A stretch of 64,000 bases of DNA, taken from NCBI GenBank assembly GCA_047605205.1, contig JASGGE010000001.1, positions 1 to 64,000 on the forward strand, read 5' to 3'. A model generated the notes under the pieces. The model was given only the letters and a program-made list of their open reading frames with translations. It had not been told where the DNA came from and did no database searches. Positions 16,800 to 25,789 of the stretch are shown here, one piece after another (the stretch's first letter is position 1; every line of letters starts with the position of its first letter). Position numbers and translations under genes: made by a program. Source of the stretch: Siphonobacter sp047605205 (GTDB taxonomy: Bacteria; Bacteroidota; Bacteroidia; Cytophagales; Spirosomataceae).

Positions 16800-17105
16800 T
16801 TACGGATTAGCTTGCGGCCGAATAGAGGCAAGTTGCTGGTGAAGTTCCTGATTTTCCCGAACCAACACTTCTACCTGAGTTTTCAAAAAGGCAATCTGGT
16901 GCAACAAAGCATCAACCGTTCGCTCAGTTTCTTGCCAGGGAGCCGCTGCGTCAATCGTTTCAGCCTGATGGGAATAAGCTCGACAAGTTGAGGAACAGAA
17001 TTTGGCCGTGGACCTTGAAGCAAAAAATGGTGTTCCACACCATTGGCAGGTTTTTTCGAAAACTTTGGCATTATACTTAAAGCCGTCGCGGGTTAATTTT
17101 GGCAT
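16800..17105 (-). CDS. Small zinc-ribbon protein with coiled-coil tail
   Basis: 101 residues. Residues 20-41 hold a Cys4 zinc ribbon: CQWCG (C20, C23), then FCSSTCRAY (C37, C41), the C-x2-C-x13-C-x3-C arrangement of DUF2116-like or rubredoxin-knuckle domains. The first 18 residues are basic (MPKLTRDGFKYNAKVFEK). Residues about 60-95 (TVDALLHQIAFLKTQVEVLVRENQELHQQL) form a heptad-patterned coiled coil. Such proteins are suspected DNA- or RNA-binding adaptors; no function is known. No operon partner: the decayed MFS transporter lies downstream and a terminator lies upstream. Confidence 0.65.
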   Translation of the reverse strand: MPKLTRDGFKYNAKVFEKTCQWCGTPFFASRSTAKFCSSTCRAYSHQAETIDAAAPWQETERTVDALLHQIAFLKTQVEVLVRENQELHQQLASIRPQANP

Positions 17106-17181
17106 TAGTTTTTATAGCGTTATTATTTCGAAATAAAAAATAAAAACAATTAAAATCAAATCTTTATTACAAAAAGTCTGG

Positions 17182-17217
17182 CCCAAAGAAGCCGCCTAAC
17201 AGGGCGGCTTCTTTGGG
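17182..17217 (-). terminator. Terminator of the sugar dehydrogenase gene
   Basis: CCCAAAGAAGCCGCC and its perfect complement (15-bp arms) around a 6-base loop, 12 bp beyond the stop codon of the leftward dehydrogenase gene. Confidence 0.85.
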
Positions 17218-17228
17218 GACCTAATATG

Positions 17229-18461
17229 TTACTTTTTAGAAATTCGGTAAAGCCTGCCCTCATCAGTAATAGCGTATAAGGCTCCGTCTTTACCCTCGGT
17301 TACATCCCGGAATCGTTGGCCTTCCCGGTTCAGGAGCCGCTCTTCGCCTATTACTTTGTTATTTTCAATGACAAGGCGGGCAATGTGCATACTGCTTAAT
17401 CCGCCAATGAATAAGTTATTTTTCCATTCAGGAATGGCTGATCCGCTATAAAAGGTAATGCCGCTTGGCGAAACCACCGGATCCCAGTAATAAACAGGTT
17501 GTTCTAATCCTTCTTTTTGCTGAATGCCTTCACCTACCTTACTGCCAGAATATTCAATTCCATACGTAATGGTGGGCCAGCCATAATTATTTCCGGGTAG
17601 AATGCGGTTAAGTTCATCTCCACCACGAGGGCCAAATTCAGTTTCCCAGAGTTCTCCGGTTTGGGGGTGGATGGCCAGCCCCTGCACATTGCGGTGTCCG
17701 TAGGAATACAACTCAGGGCGGGCCCCTGTCTGGTTTGCAAATGGATTAGAAGCCACAGGTTTGCCATCCTGCGTGATTCGGATGACCTTCCCCAGGGCCG
17801 AATTAAGCTGTTGAGCTTGTGGGCGGGTAACCAGGTCAGAACGCTCACCAGTGCTAATAATCAGATTTTTATCTTTGTCGAAAAGAATTCGCCCGCCATA
17901 ATGCAAATTCCCTTTATAGGCGGGAGTCGCCTGATAAATGACAGTAGTTCCTTCCATCTTTTTTTCATCCAGAGAAAGCTTGCCTTTTGCCACGGCGGTT
18001 AGGTTGCCTTCAGAAAGGGGCTGAGAAAAAACCCAGAAAATCAGACGTGTTTTTTCAAAATCCGGGTCGACCCGTACCCCGAGTAAGCCGCCCTGACCTG
18101 TAGGGTTGACTTTGGGAATCCCCGTGATCGGAGCACTCAGGCCACCAGTAGTTGTGGCGATCCGCATGGTTCCTTCCTTTTCCGTAATCAATAACCGGCC
18201 ATCGGGTAAGCTGGTAATACCCCAGGGACGATTCAGTTCGGTGGTTAAGATTTTACTTTCATACGGGGTCTTTGTTTTCACGCCAGCAATCCGGGTCTGG
18301 CCAGCAAAGGCAGGCTTATAATTGGTATTAGGCGGAATGGTTTCAACGGGGGCAAAGGTACTGTCGGTTACCTCAGGCACACGTGTGGCTGTGTTGCCAC
18401 AAGAAATAAAAGGTAGAGAGGCTCCAGCCAGCAGCAGAAAGAGTTGTTTTTTCGAGTTCAT
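17229..18461 (-). CDS. PQQ-dependent aldose sugar dehydrogenase-like lipoprotein
   Basis: 410 residues from the ATG at 18461 (MNSKKQLFLLLAGASLPFISCG); more distal starts add non-signal sequence. Lipoprotein Cys at residue 21. The body matches the soluble glucose/sorbosone dehydrogenase six-bladed propeller (YliI/Asd type): LNRPWGITSLPDGRLLITEKEG, GQGGLLGVRVDPDFEKTRLIFWVFS, HYGGRILFDKDKNLIISTGER (catalytic His region), RNVQGLAIHPQTGELWETEFGPRGGDELN and NNYGWPTITYG. Family members oxidise aldoses at C1 using PQQ in the periplasm and pass electrons to the respiratory chain. No PQQ synthesis genes are visible here. The sugar cannot be inferred. Intact and monocistronic. Confidence 0.88.
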   Translation of the reverse strand: MNSKKQLFLLLAGASLPFISCGNTATRVPEVTDSTFAPVETIPPNTNYKPAFAGQTRIAGVKTKTPYESKILTTELNRPWGITSLPDGRLLITEKEGTMRIATTTGGLSAPITGIPKVNPTGQGGLLGVRVDPDFEKTRLIFWVFSQPLSEGNLTAVAKGKLSLDEKKMEGTTVIYQATPAYKGNLHYGGRILFDKDKNLIISTGERSDLVTRPQAQQLNSALGKVIRITQDGKPVASNPFANQTGARPELYSYGHRNVQGLAIHPQTGELWETEFGPRGGDELNRILPGNNYGWPTITYGIEYSGSKVGEGIQQKEGLEQPVYYWDPVVSPSGITFYSGSAIPEWKNNLFIGGLSSMHIARLVIENNKVIGEERLLNREGQRFRDVTEGKDGALYAITDEGRLYRISKK

Positions 18462-18629
18462 TATATTGACGACCAAATGGTTCATTCTGTCAGGAAAGTT
18501 ACCACAAAAAGTGATGTTATGGTGTTTTGGCATTTTTGATATTATATATATGTTAATCAGGATCAAAGTTCTTTAAAATAGCATAATCCGATAGGCTGGG
18601 GGCCGGGTATTTTGCCAAATATAGTCCTA

Positions 18630-18867
18630 ATGCATCGTAATAATGGGCTTGCTCAAGCCATTAATACTGATGCGGGGCGGTACGACATTACCTTACTCCC
18701 GGAAGACCGGTTTACGTTTAAGGTTCCCAGTTTACGTAATCTGGCTTTTACGGCTCCGTACATGCACTGAGACATTGGAAGAAGTATTGGATCATTATGC
18801 AAGGAAAAGTAGAAGACAGCCCTACCTTAGACCCGTTTCTACCCGATCTTGGCAAGAATGGGAGCGT
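18630..18867 (+). pseudogene. Remnant of a di-haem cytochrome-c peroxidase
   Basis: Frame 1 (from 18630) reads NNGLAQAINTDAGRYDITL, then EDRFTFKVPSLRNLAFTAPY-MH, the conserved C-terminal part of MauG/CCP-type peroxidases, and stops at 18768. The expected continuation, ETLEEVLDHYA, appears directly after in a second frame (about 18770-18802), implying loss of roughly 11 bases including the usual DGRF. A third frame then gives KVEDSPTLDPFLPDLGKNGS. Two frameshifts plus absence of both haem motifs and the signal peptide make it dead. Confidence 0.75.
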
Positions 18868-19329
18868 ATGGATTTGGCACTTCATCAACCGGAATTAATT
18901 CAGGCAATTGCCTCAATGCTTGAAAGCTATTGGGAGATTAAAAAGAACCTTGCCCAGAACAACGGAGTCGCTACTCAAAAAGCAGGCCAGGCTTTATTAA
19001 TGCAACTCGAAAGAGTAGAACGCACTCGTTTTAGGGTACTGCAAGGCTTATTTTTTCAGCAGGTATACCGTGAATTGCAGTTTGATGTTGAACATATTTC
19101 AGAGACACAACTGGCTAACCACCAACGTGAACATTTTGGAGATGTTTCTCAGAATATGGCTCATCTACTCAAGGCTTTTCAATTTAATCATGATAAGGTT
19201 TATCATGATGTATGCCCTGGCTCCAGTCAACACTGGTTAAGTCTTTTACCCAATGACCAGGCAAATCCTTTTTCAGGGCCTAAGCAATCAGCTTGCTCGC
19301 CTGTGTCAGTAGTTGAGGCCGCCAAATGA
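18868..19329 (+). pseudogene. DUF3347-like domain, probably truncated and fused to the peroxidase scar
   Basis: From an internal ATG at 18868 the frame encodes about 153 residues: ELIQAIASMLESYWEIKKNL, QALLMQLERVER and an end with VYHDVCPGSSQHWLSLLPND and QANPF. This follows the DUF3347 plan (Y-x-x-I/L-K-x-x-L, then CPMA...WLS...NPY...M-x-x-CG), a periplasmic domain linked to copper or cobalt-zinc-cadmium efflux. The usual CPM is CPG and the final MxxCG is not preserved. There is no signal peptide, and the upstream end runs without a stop into the peroxidase remnant. It is either a decaying gene or a divergent cytoplasmic fragment; I prefer decay. Confidence 0.5.
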
Positions 19330-19444
19330 TTCGATTTAGCTAAAGAGCATTACTTAGCCCCAAACTTCGAAAAGTCCCCTGTTATTCTTCGTGCTGTAAC
19401 CTTTCAGTACAGCAGAATCCTTTACCGAAGAGACGCCGTATAGG

Positions 19445-20782
19445 TCATTCCGTCAATACTGTATTCCGCTTTGCCATTTTTAAAAAACGGGTTAACAGAA
19501 AGATGGAAGCAAAAGTTAGGCCACTGATTAAGCCAAGCCACATACCCGAAGTTCCCATACGAAAATGAAAAGCCAGGGTGTAGCCAAGGGGTAAGCCTAC
19601 GATCCAATAAGCAATACCAATTAATACGGTAGGGGTGGTGACATCCTTAATACCTCGTAATAAACCAGCTCCAATGGCCTGGGTTGCATCCGAAATCTGG
19701 AATACAGCAGCGAATAACAAGAGCAGACTGGCCAGTTCAACCACCTGATTGTTCTTATTAAATAATTCTGGCAAGACATTCCGAAGTAAGCTAAACGAAA
19801 TCGCACAGAAAGTACCGTACAGTAAAGCCGTTAAAATTGTACTTTTTCCGATGGCAGAAATGAGTGGCCAGTCCGACCGACCGAAGGAATTACTCACCCG
19901 AATGGAACCCGCCTGAGCCAGCCCCATTGAAACCATAAAAGTAAAAGAAGCACAGCTCAAGGCAATCTGATGAGCTGCCTGAGCCACGGCTCCGAGGGTA
20001 CCAATGATAATGCCTGATACGGCAAAGGCTCCAGCTTCCATGCCTATTTGCAGGCTACTGGGAATACCAATGTGCAATAACTCCCGCAAGGTTTGCATCT
20101 TCAGATACCATTCAGATCTACGCAGATCAATATATTTTCTGAAAGAGGGGTGATAAAGCACCACCAGGAGTAAAGCCGTAAAGCCGAGCGTACGGGTAAT
20201 GAGTGTCGCCCAGCCAGCTCCGACGAGTTCAAGGCGTGGAAATCCCCAATTTCCATAAATGAGGAGCCAGTTAAGAAAGATATTAACGGGCATACTACCA
20301 AGGGAGAACAACATGGCTGTACGAGTCAGCTCCAGGCCATCTGTAAACTGTTTCAGAGTCATGAACAATAGCATGGGAATAATGGAAATTCCCATAAGTT
20401 GCATGAAGGGCATTGCCAGCCTGACAACTTCAGAGTCTTGCCCGAGATGATATAGTACGTTTTTCCCCAACAGTAAAATTGCTGAAATCAGAATGGCAGT
20501 AAAAGTACACAGGCAGAATCCATTAAAGAGGTAGTGTGATACCTGAGCAGAGTTCTGTTGACCATGAGCCATTGATACCATTTGCGAAACCGAAATGGTC
20601 ATTCCAATTCCCAGAACGAAGGGAATATTCATAGTATTAATAACCAGAGCAGAAGCGGCTAATTGTTTGTAATCAATGGCTCCAACCATTGCCGAGTCGA
20701 TGATGTGCAGGGCCATCTGTGCTAACTCACCAATAATGATAGGGAATGCTAATTGTAAGGTTTTGTATGCTTCGGTTTTCAT
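19445..20782 (-). CDS. MATE-family multidrug/Na+ antiporter
   Basis: 445 residues from the ATG at 20782 (MKTEAYKTLQLAFPIIIGEL). Another ATG at 20800 adds six residues but would lie only about 8 nt from the predicted transcription start, so I prefer the inner one. Twelve hydrophobic segments in two pseudo-repeats; NorM-type landmarks are FPIIIGELAQMALHIIDSAMVG, GMTISVSQMVSMAHGQ, LRELLHIGIPSSLQIGMEAGAFAVSG and FGRSDWPLI. It exports cationic drugs in exchange for Na+ or H+ across the inner membrane. Monocistronic, no drug-linked neighbour. Confidence 0.93.
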   Translation of the reverse strand: MKTEAYKTLQLAFPIIIGELAQMALHIIDSAMVGAIDYKQLAASALVINTMNIPFVLGIGMTISVSQMVSMAHGQQNSAQVSHYLFNGFCLCTFTAILISAILLLGKNVLYHLGQDSEVVRLAMPFMQLMGISIIPMLLFMTLKQFTDGLELTRTAMLFSLGSMPVNIFLNWLLIYGNWGFPRLELVGAGWATLITRTLGFTALLLVVLYHPSFRKYIDLRRSEWYLKMQTLRELLHIGIPSSLQIGMEAGAFAVSGIIIGTLGAVAQAAHQIALSCASFTFMVSMGLAQAGSIRVSNSFGRSDWPLISAIGKSTILTALLYGTFCAISFSLLRNVLPELFNKNNQVVELASLLLLFAAVFQISDATQAIGAGLLRGIKDVTTPTVLIGIAYWIVGLPLGYTLAFHFRMGTSGMWLGLISGLTFASIFLLTRFLKMAKRNTVLTE

Positions 20783-20814
20783 GAACAAGTGGGAAGGCAT
20801 TCCCGAAAAGAACG

Positions 20815-20822
20815 CAAAGGTA
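20815..20822 (-). promoter_or_regulatory. -7 element of the MATE gene
   Basis: TACCTTTG on the minus strand matches TAnnTTTG exactly and lies 33 bp before the chosen ATG at 20782. No good -33 element is at the expected distance, so the call is tentative. Confidence 0.4.
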
Positions 20823-21011
20823 CACTTTCCGCAACCGATGTACTAATTAAGAAATCTTTGCTCTTTTGATGTGAATCGGGGAAATTCTTAATAAGTAAGA
20901 ATACATAAAATAAAGTTTCGTTTGGATGGGGTAATCCAAGTTCCAGAAATAATAAGTATTCTTGAGCATCGAAATTTAAAAAAGCACATTTAACTTTAAC
21001 AGATACTACAT

Positions 21012-21869
21012 ATGCGTTGGATTGGCGGACGCGAAAGCGATAATGTCGATGATCGGCGGGGCAGCGGCTCGGGTGGTTTGATTGTGGGCGGTGGCATTGG
21101 CACCGTAGTGATTGCTCTGATTGTAATGCTATTGGGGGGTGATCCAACAGCACTCTTGAACCAAAGTGACCGGCAGGTTACACAGCAGGGGGCTCCTGTG
21201 AATACGCAGGCAGACGATGCTGCAGCGAAATTTACGCGTCGGGTATTAGCGAGCACGGAAGATGTATGGACCAAGGTTTTTCAGGAAAATAACGTGCAGT
21301 ATGTGAAGCCTACACTGGTTATGTACCGGGGTGTAACGTCATCGGGGTGTGGAACAGCACAGGAGGCCATGGGGCCATTTTATTGCCCGGCTGACCAGAA
21401 GGTCTATATTGATTTGTCTTTTTATGATGAGCTTTCCCAGCAGTTTCAGGCCCCCGGTGATCTGGCAATGGCCTATGTCGTTGCTCACGAAATTGGGCAC
21501 CATATTCAAAAGCTGCTGGGCATTACTGATCAAGTAGAGCAAATGCGGCAACGAATGAGCGAACGTGAATACAATAAAGTTTCGGTTCGACTGGAATTAC
21601 AGGCCGATTTCTTTGCGGGAGTATGGGCTAACCGGGCTCAGGGGCAGAGTATAGCCATTGATGAAAATGATATTGAGTCAGCCATTAATGCCGCCAATGC
21701 CATTGGTGATGATAAAATTCAGCAGGAAACGCAAGGGCAGGTAGTGCCCGATGCCTTTACCCACGGAACTTCCGCCCAACGAATGTACTGGTTTAGGAAG
21801 GGCCTGAAAACCGGTGATATAAAGCAGGGAGATACCTTTAATAGTCGGGAAGATCGTAACCTTCAGTAA
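21012..21869 (+). CDS. YpfJ-family neutral zinc metallopeptidase
   Basis: 285 residues. The family start MRWIGGRESDNVDDRRG is present, followed by a Gly-rich membrane anchor GGLIVGGGIGTVVIALIVMLLGG (21-43) and a catalytic domain with GCGTAQEAMGPFYCPADQKVYIDLSFY, the zinc motif HEIGH (159-163), RLELQADFFAGVW with the third-ligand Glu, and the HGTSAQRMYWFRKGL tail. Length equals the family norm. The YpfJ/KPN_02809 group is thought to be a membrane-anchored peptidase; its natural substrate is unknown. Monocistronic with its own terminator. Confidence 0.92.
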   Translation: MRWIGGRESDNVDDRRGSGSGGLIVGGGIGTVVIALIVMLLGGDPTALLNQSDRQVTQQGAPVNTQADDAAAKFTRRVLASTEDVWTKVFQENNVQYVKPTLVMYRGVTSSGCGTAQEAMGPFYCPADQKVYIDLSFYDELSQQFQAPGDLAMAYVVAHEIGHHIQKLLGITDQVEQMRQRMSEREYNKVSVRLELQADFFAGVWANRAQGQSIAIDENDIESAINAANAIGDDKIQQETQGQVVPDAFTHGTSAQRMYWFRKGLKTGDIKQGDTFNSREDRNLQ

Positions 21870-21874
21870 ATAAT

Positions 21875-21918
21875 AAAAAAGAGGCTTAGTCGAATTATTA
21901 TGGCTAGGCCTCTTTTTT
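21875..21918 (+). terminator. Terminator of the metallopeptidase gene
   Basis: AAAAAAGAGGC pairs with GCCTCTTTTTT around an imperfect stem, 6 bp after the stop codon, with a six-T run. Confidence 0.75.
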
Positions 21919-22277
21919 GATGTACATCTCCTCTAGAGAAAGCTACTTAATAATGCGTTCTGAGGAAAATCTATGACCCTATGATCGAAGCTCTCACTGA
22001 ACGAATTGTTCTAAAAAAGAGATAGTTATCTTCTAAATGTATCATAAATCATGGTATACTCAGAATCAATAGAGAAAAGAAGTACATAAAATATACCAAT
22101 CAGTATAGTAATTATGAAAACAAGTGGAAATACTATTTTAACGATGATAGGGATATATAAGCTGATACTACTTCTTGTGGTGACTGAAAAATGGCATAGA
22201 CTCTTTTTTTCTGGTATCCGTAAAACATATAAAAAACGAACCCTTGCCAACTATTCTGAATGAATTAACTTGTGAGC
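21919..22277. other. Gene-free interval with a doubtful small membrane ORF
   Basis: About 360 bp. On the minus strand 22026-22250 is open for 74 codons and would encode one long hydrophobic helix (YIPIIVKIVFPLVFIITILI), but it starts only with TTG and its base composition is that of the surrounding AT-rich DNA. I do not call it. The promoter of the M81 peptidase gene must be at the right end. Confidence 0.35.
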
Positions 22278-23828
22278 ATGAAACACTTTTTTTTAGGATT
22301 TGCCGCCTTGCTGGTTCATTGGAGCTTTGCTCAGACCACCTCACTTCCTCGCGTAGCTATTGCCGGGTTAGGGATTGAATCAAGTACATTTTCACCTGCC
22401 GTTTCCCACGAAGAGGCATTTCATGCCAAAACAGGGGATCAAGTATTTACCTCATATCCGTTTATGACGGCTGAATCCGAACTTCGTAAACAGGCACTAT
22501 GGTTCCCTACATTGGTTGGGAAATCGTTGCCGGGTGGAGCCGCCACGCGAGAGGCTTACGAATCGCTGGTCACGAAAATGCTGGACTTGCTCAAAAAGAA
22601 TCTTCCTTACGATGGCCTGTATCTGGATATTCACGGAGCAATGAGCGTTCAGGGGCTGGATGACCCGGAAGGAGATTTAATTACCCGCATTCGGAAGGTG
22701 GTGGGGTATAAAACCTTGCTTTCTACATCAATGGACTTACACGGCTGTGTTACCTGGCGGCTGGCTCAGAATACAGATTTGATGACCTGTTATCGAATGG
22801 CCCCCCACGAAGATGCCATGCAAACCAAAGAACGGGCAGTCGTTCATTTGCTCGAACGGATTAAAAGTGGAAAAGGCAAACCTGCTTACAAAGCCTGGGT
22901 GCCGGTGCCCATTCTTTTGCCGGGCGAACAAACCAGTACGCGTATAGAACCCGGCAAGAGTTTATATGCTGAAGTAGCCCCCATTGCTGATCATAATCCG
23001 GGTATCGTGGATGCCGGAATCTGGATTAGTTATGCCTGGGCAGATGCTCCCCGCAATCATGCGGTGGTTATGGTAGTAGGCGACGACAAGGAGAAGGTAG
23101 GAAAAGCAGCCGAGAAACTGGCAACGGATTTCTGGAACGTTCGCTCAAAATTTGACTTTGTGGCTCCGGTTGGTAAGCTTGATGAGGTATTGAACAAAGC
23201 GATTAAAAGCCAAAAGAAACCGTTCTTCATCAGTGATACCGGCGATAATCCTACGGCAGGAGCTGCCGGGGATGTAACCTGGACGATTACAGAAATTCTG
23301 AAACGCCCTGAGTTTCAAAAGCCAGAGGGCCCGAATCTGATTTATGCCTCGATTCCTGACCCTGATTTTATTAAAAAAGTAAAGGCCGTGGGTATTGGTG
23401 GGCATATAGAAGGCACCGCCGGAGCCATTGTTGATTCACGCTTCGCCAAACCGGTCTTACTCAGTGGAACCGTAGAATCCATCGTGGAAGGAGATAAGGA
23501 TGCCGGCGTGGAAGCCGTCATAAAGGTAGGTAGTGTGCACGTAATCGTGACCCAGAAACGCAAGCCTTATCACAAAGAAAAAGACTTTACTCGTCTGGGG
23601 CTGAAACCACGGGAGGCGGATATTGTAGTCGTGAAAATTGGCTATCTCGAACCAGAACTTTACAATATGCAAAAAGACTGGATCATGGCCTTAACACCAG
23701 GGGGTGTCGATCAGGACTTATACCGTCTGCCTTATAAGCACATCAAGAGGCCTATGTATCCACTCGATAAAGACATGAAGACGCCGAATTTATCGGCTCA
23801 GTTTGTTCCTGTTTCCGGAACCAAATAA
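22278..23828 (+). CDS. Secreted M81-family metallopeptidase (MlrC-like)
   Basis: 516 residues from the ATG at 22278 (MKHFFLGFAALLVHWSFAQ, a Sec signal peptide); an upstream GTG at 22272 adds two residues. The MlrC N-terminal domain shows VAIAGLGIESSTFSP, LYLDIHGAMSVQGLDDPEGDLI and SMDLHGCVTWRL with metal-binding Asp/His. The C-terminal domain shows SDTGDNPTAGAAGDVTWTI, GGHIEGTAGAIVDSRF and VVKIGYLEPELY. MlrC cleaves small peptides in microcystin breakdown; most homologues have unknown peptide substrates. Here the enzyme is exported, so it probably acts on periplasmic peptides. Monocistronic. Confidence 0.9.
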   Translation: MKHFFLGFAALLVHWSFAQTTSLPRVAIAGLGIESSTFSPAVSHEEAFHAKTGDQVFTSYPFMTAESELRKQALWFPTLVGKSLPGGAATREAYESLVTKMLDLLKKNLPYDGLYLDIHGAMSVQGLDDPEGDLITRIRKVVGYKTLLSTSMDLHGCVTWRLAQNTDLMTCYRMAPHEDAMQTKERAVVHLLERIKSGKGKPAYKAWVPVPILLPGEQTSTRIEPGKSLYAEVAPIADHNPGIVDAGIWISYAWADAPRNHAVVMVVGDDKEKVGKAAEKLATDFWNVRSKFDFVAPVGKLDEVLNKAIKSQKKPFFISDTGDNPTAGAAGDVTWTITEILKRPEFQKPEGPNLIYASIPDPDFIKKVKAVGIGGHIEGTAGAIVDSRFAKPVLLSGTVESIVEGDKDAGVEAVIKVGSVHVIVTQKRKPYHKEKDFTRLGLKPREADIVVVKIGYLEPELYNMQKDWIMALTPGGVDQDLYRLPYKHIKRPMYPLDKDMKTPNLSAQFVPVSGTK

Positions 23829-24218
23829 AAAATGGTGCTGCTTGCCTTGGCGATTGGCACTTACTAACCCTAATGGTAACCGGAATGTGACTTCAAGTAA
23901 GTTTCCAAACGAAAAAATACACCTATTGCTGTTCTTTACAAAAACCGGCCGTCGTTCCAGACGATCGGTTTTTGTTTTTGAGTAGAAGCTACGTAATCGC
24001 AGGAAATGGCAGGCCTGTGTAGTCCGAATGAAAAGAATAAACAACAAAAAAGGCCACGTTTTAACCGCTATTAGGTGTTTTTTCTTTTGTTTATTCAAGG
24101 AAATGAATAGAAAACGAAGAATAATGATAATAATATAAAAATAATAACTAATATGGCAGCGATTTTTAACACGTGATATTGACAAATTTTCTCTATTTCA
24201 TCCTTCACATCATTACTT
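23829..24218. other. Intergenic interval with one terminator
   Basis: A hairpin at 23941-23972 (AAAACCG...CGTC / GACG...CGGTTTT with a following T-run) probably ends the M81 peptidase transcript. The remainder, to 24218, is AT-rich and contains the promoter side of the OmpA-like gene. Longer open frames on the minus strand here overlap the terminator and are not credible. Confidence 0.6.
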
Positions 24219-25427
24219 ATGGATTTACTTCGTTTAGCCCAAGACCAACTCAGCCCCATTGTTGTACGGAAAATTAGTGAGTACCTGGGGACATCAGCTA
24301 GCAAAACTACATCAGCTCTTGGTGAAGCCTTCCCCACGATTTTGGCGGGAGTTATGGAAAAAGCTTCTACTACAGAAGGCGTATCCAGCCTTTCCCAAAT
24401 ATTAAAAACAGTTGATATCGATCTGCCCGAATCCTTAAGTGACCTGGTTAGTACCGAAAACGGAGTTAGTCAGATCGTAACGAAAGGATCTGAGCTGCTG
24501 AATACGTTTTTTGGAAACAAGCTACCCGGTATTCGCAATACTTTGTCACAGTCTACCGGACTGGATACCTCTTCGACCTCGTCTTTACTGAGTCTGGCTG
24601 CTCCTATTTTACTGGGAGTATTAGGGAAACACGTTTCTACCGAGGGAATTGGCGTTTCGGGGCTGGCCAGTTTGTTAATGAGTCAGAAAGACAGTGTTCT
24701 GGCAGCTTTACCAGCAGGGTTGGGTAGCTTCCTGAATCTGGGAGGTTTGGGCGACTTTCTGGGCAATGCAAAACACGCTTCTGCTAAGGCGGAAACCCAC
24801 GTTATTCACGAAGAAAAACGTAAGGAAATCAATTGGATTCCCTGGATATTAGCAGCCGTTTTGCTTGCAGCGGCCATCTACTTCTTTAAAAGCTGCAACG
24901 GAGAAAAGAAAGCAACTGAAGCCGCCAGCATAGCCACTGTCACGGCAGATAGTATACTGACAAAAGTGGATGAGTCGATCAAAAAGACCCTTTCAACGGG
25001 CGTAGAATTATCCTTTGCTTCGGGTAGTATTGAAGATAGTCTTATTGCCTTCATTGAAAATAAAAATCGCCCGGTAGATAAACAAACCTGGTTTAATTTC
25101 CGCGATTTGAACTTCCGTACAGGTAGTAATGAGATTGATTCTACTTCAATGCAGGAAGTGAAAAATATTAATGAGATCATGAAGGCGTATCCGGAAGTGA
25201 ATCTTAAAATCGGAGGATACACCGACAATACCGGTAATGCTGCCAGCAACCTGACTCTATCCAAAGAGCGTGCCAAAACGGTTCGCCTGACTCTGGAAAA
25301 AATGGGTATTGCTGCCAGCCGCCTGGAAGATGAAGGCTATGGTCAGGAATACCCGATAGCGTCAAACGATACGGAAGAAGGCCGGGCCCAGAACCGTCGT
25401 ATTTCCGTTCGGGTTACTAAAAAATAG
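24219..25427 (+). CDS. DUF937-OmpA fusion, peptidoglycan-binding membrane protein
   Basis: 402 residues. Residues 1-185 form a DUF937/YidB-like helical domain (MDLLRLAQDQLSPIVVRKIS, AFPTILAGVMEKAS, SSLLSLAAPILLGVLGKHV and a Gly/Leu-rich end). A membrane helix lies at 206-223 (WIPWILAAVLLAAAIYFF). The C-terminal OmpA-like domain (about 286-402) has FNFRDLNFRTGSNEID, LKIGGYTDNTGNAASNLTLS, KERAKTVRLTL and NRRISVRV, the peptidoglycan-binding signature. The OmpA part therefore sits in the periplasm while the DUF937 part faces the cytoplasm, tying the inner membrane to the wall. The pairing is common in Bacteroidota; its role is unknown. Monocistronic with a strong terminator. Confidence 0.88.
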   Translation: MDLLRLAQDQLSPIVVRKISEYLGTSASKTTSALGEAFPTILAGVMEKASTTEGVSSLSQILKTVDIDLPESLSDLVSTENGVSQIVTKGSELLNTFFGNKLPGIRNTLSQSTGLDTSSTSSLLSLAAPILLGVLGKHVSTEGIGVSGLASLLMSQKDSVLAALPAGLGSFLNLGGLGDFLGNAKHASAKAETHVIHEEKRKEINWIPWILAAVLLAAAIYFFKSCNGEKKATEAASIATVTADSILTKVDESIKKTLSTGVELSFASGSIEDSLIAFIENKNRPVDKQTWFNFRDLNFRTGSNEIDSTSMQEVKNINEIMKAYPEVNLKIGGYTDNTGNAASNLTLSKERAKTVRLTLEKMGIAASRLEDEGYGQEYPIASNDTEEGRAQNRRISVRVTKK

Positions 25428-25452
25428 AGTATTAACTTCGTTTGATTATTAC

Positions 25453-25484
25453 AAAAGCGGCTCCCAGGCTTGGGAGCCGCTTTT
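25453..25484. terminator. Bidirectional terminator between convergent genes
   Basis: AAAAGCGGCTCCCA and TGGGAGCCGCTTTT, 14-bp perfect arms with a 4-base loop. It ends the OmpA-like gene and could also catch leftward transcripts from the GH78 gene. Confidence 0.85.
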
Positions 25485-25789
25485 CTGTTTTGTGTGGTGG
25501 TATCTGGATTTGTAAAGACGGTTAAGAAAATAGCTACGTTCCTGTCCGATTAAACATACGCAGGAAGAAGAACAGATTTTGAGGTATAAGGTATGACTTT
25601 TCCCAGAGTCAGGCTAATGGGGGGAACAGCATCAATCACGGGTAATCAGGCCAGCGTTTTTAGGGGAATGATTAGAACTAAACCCAAAGGGTGGTCTGAT
25701 ATCGTAACCACTTTTCATCCTTTATTTGTAGGTAAACCGTGTTTGCGAAATATAAAGTCTGTTTCAGCAAATTGGTGCTAGGCGTAAGA
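25485..25789. other. Interval with possible unidentified coding debris
   Basis: About 300 bp between convergent genes. The minus strand contains a coding-like patch (HPLGLVLIIPLKTLA, then a stop) that I cannot assign to a family. No hairpin or repeat. Confidence 0.3.

Noticed and set aside
16552..16842. 96-codon plus-strand ORF
   Set aside because: It lies on the opposite strand of MFS transporter debris and overlaps the end of the zinc-ribbon gene; no protein motif.
18643..19329. One intact 228-residue hypothetical protein
   Set aside because: The first 75 codons are an out-of-frame reading of a cytochrome-c peroxidase remnant; only the part after 18868 resembles a domain.
22026..22250. 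74-codon membrane-protein-like ORF
   Set aside because: Only a TTG start, AT-driven hydrophobic composition and no homologue I recognise; mentioned in the interval entry but not called.
23790..24185. 131-codon minus-strand ORF
   Set aside because: It overlaps the end of the M81 peptidase gene and its terminator, and has no motif.
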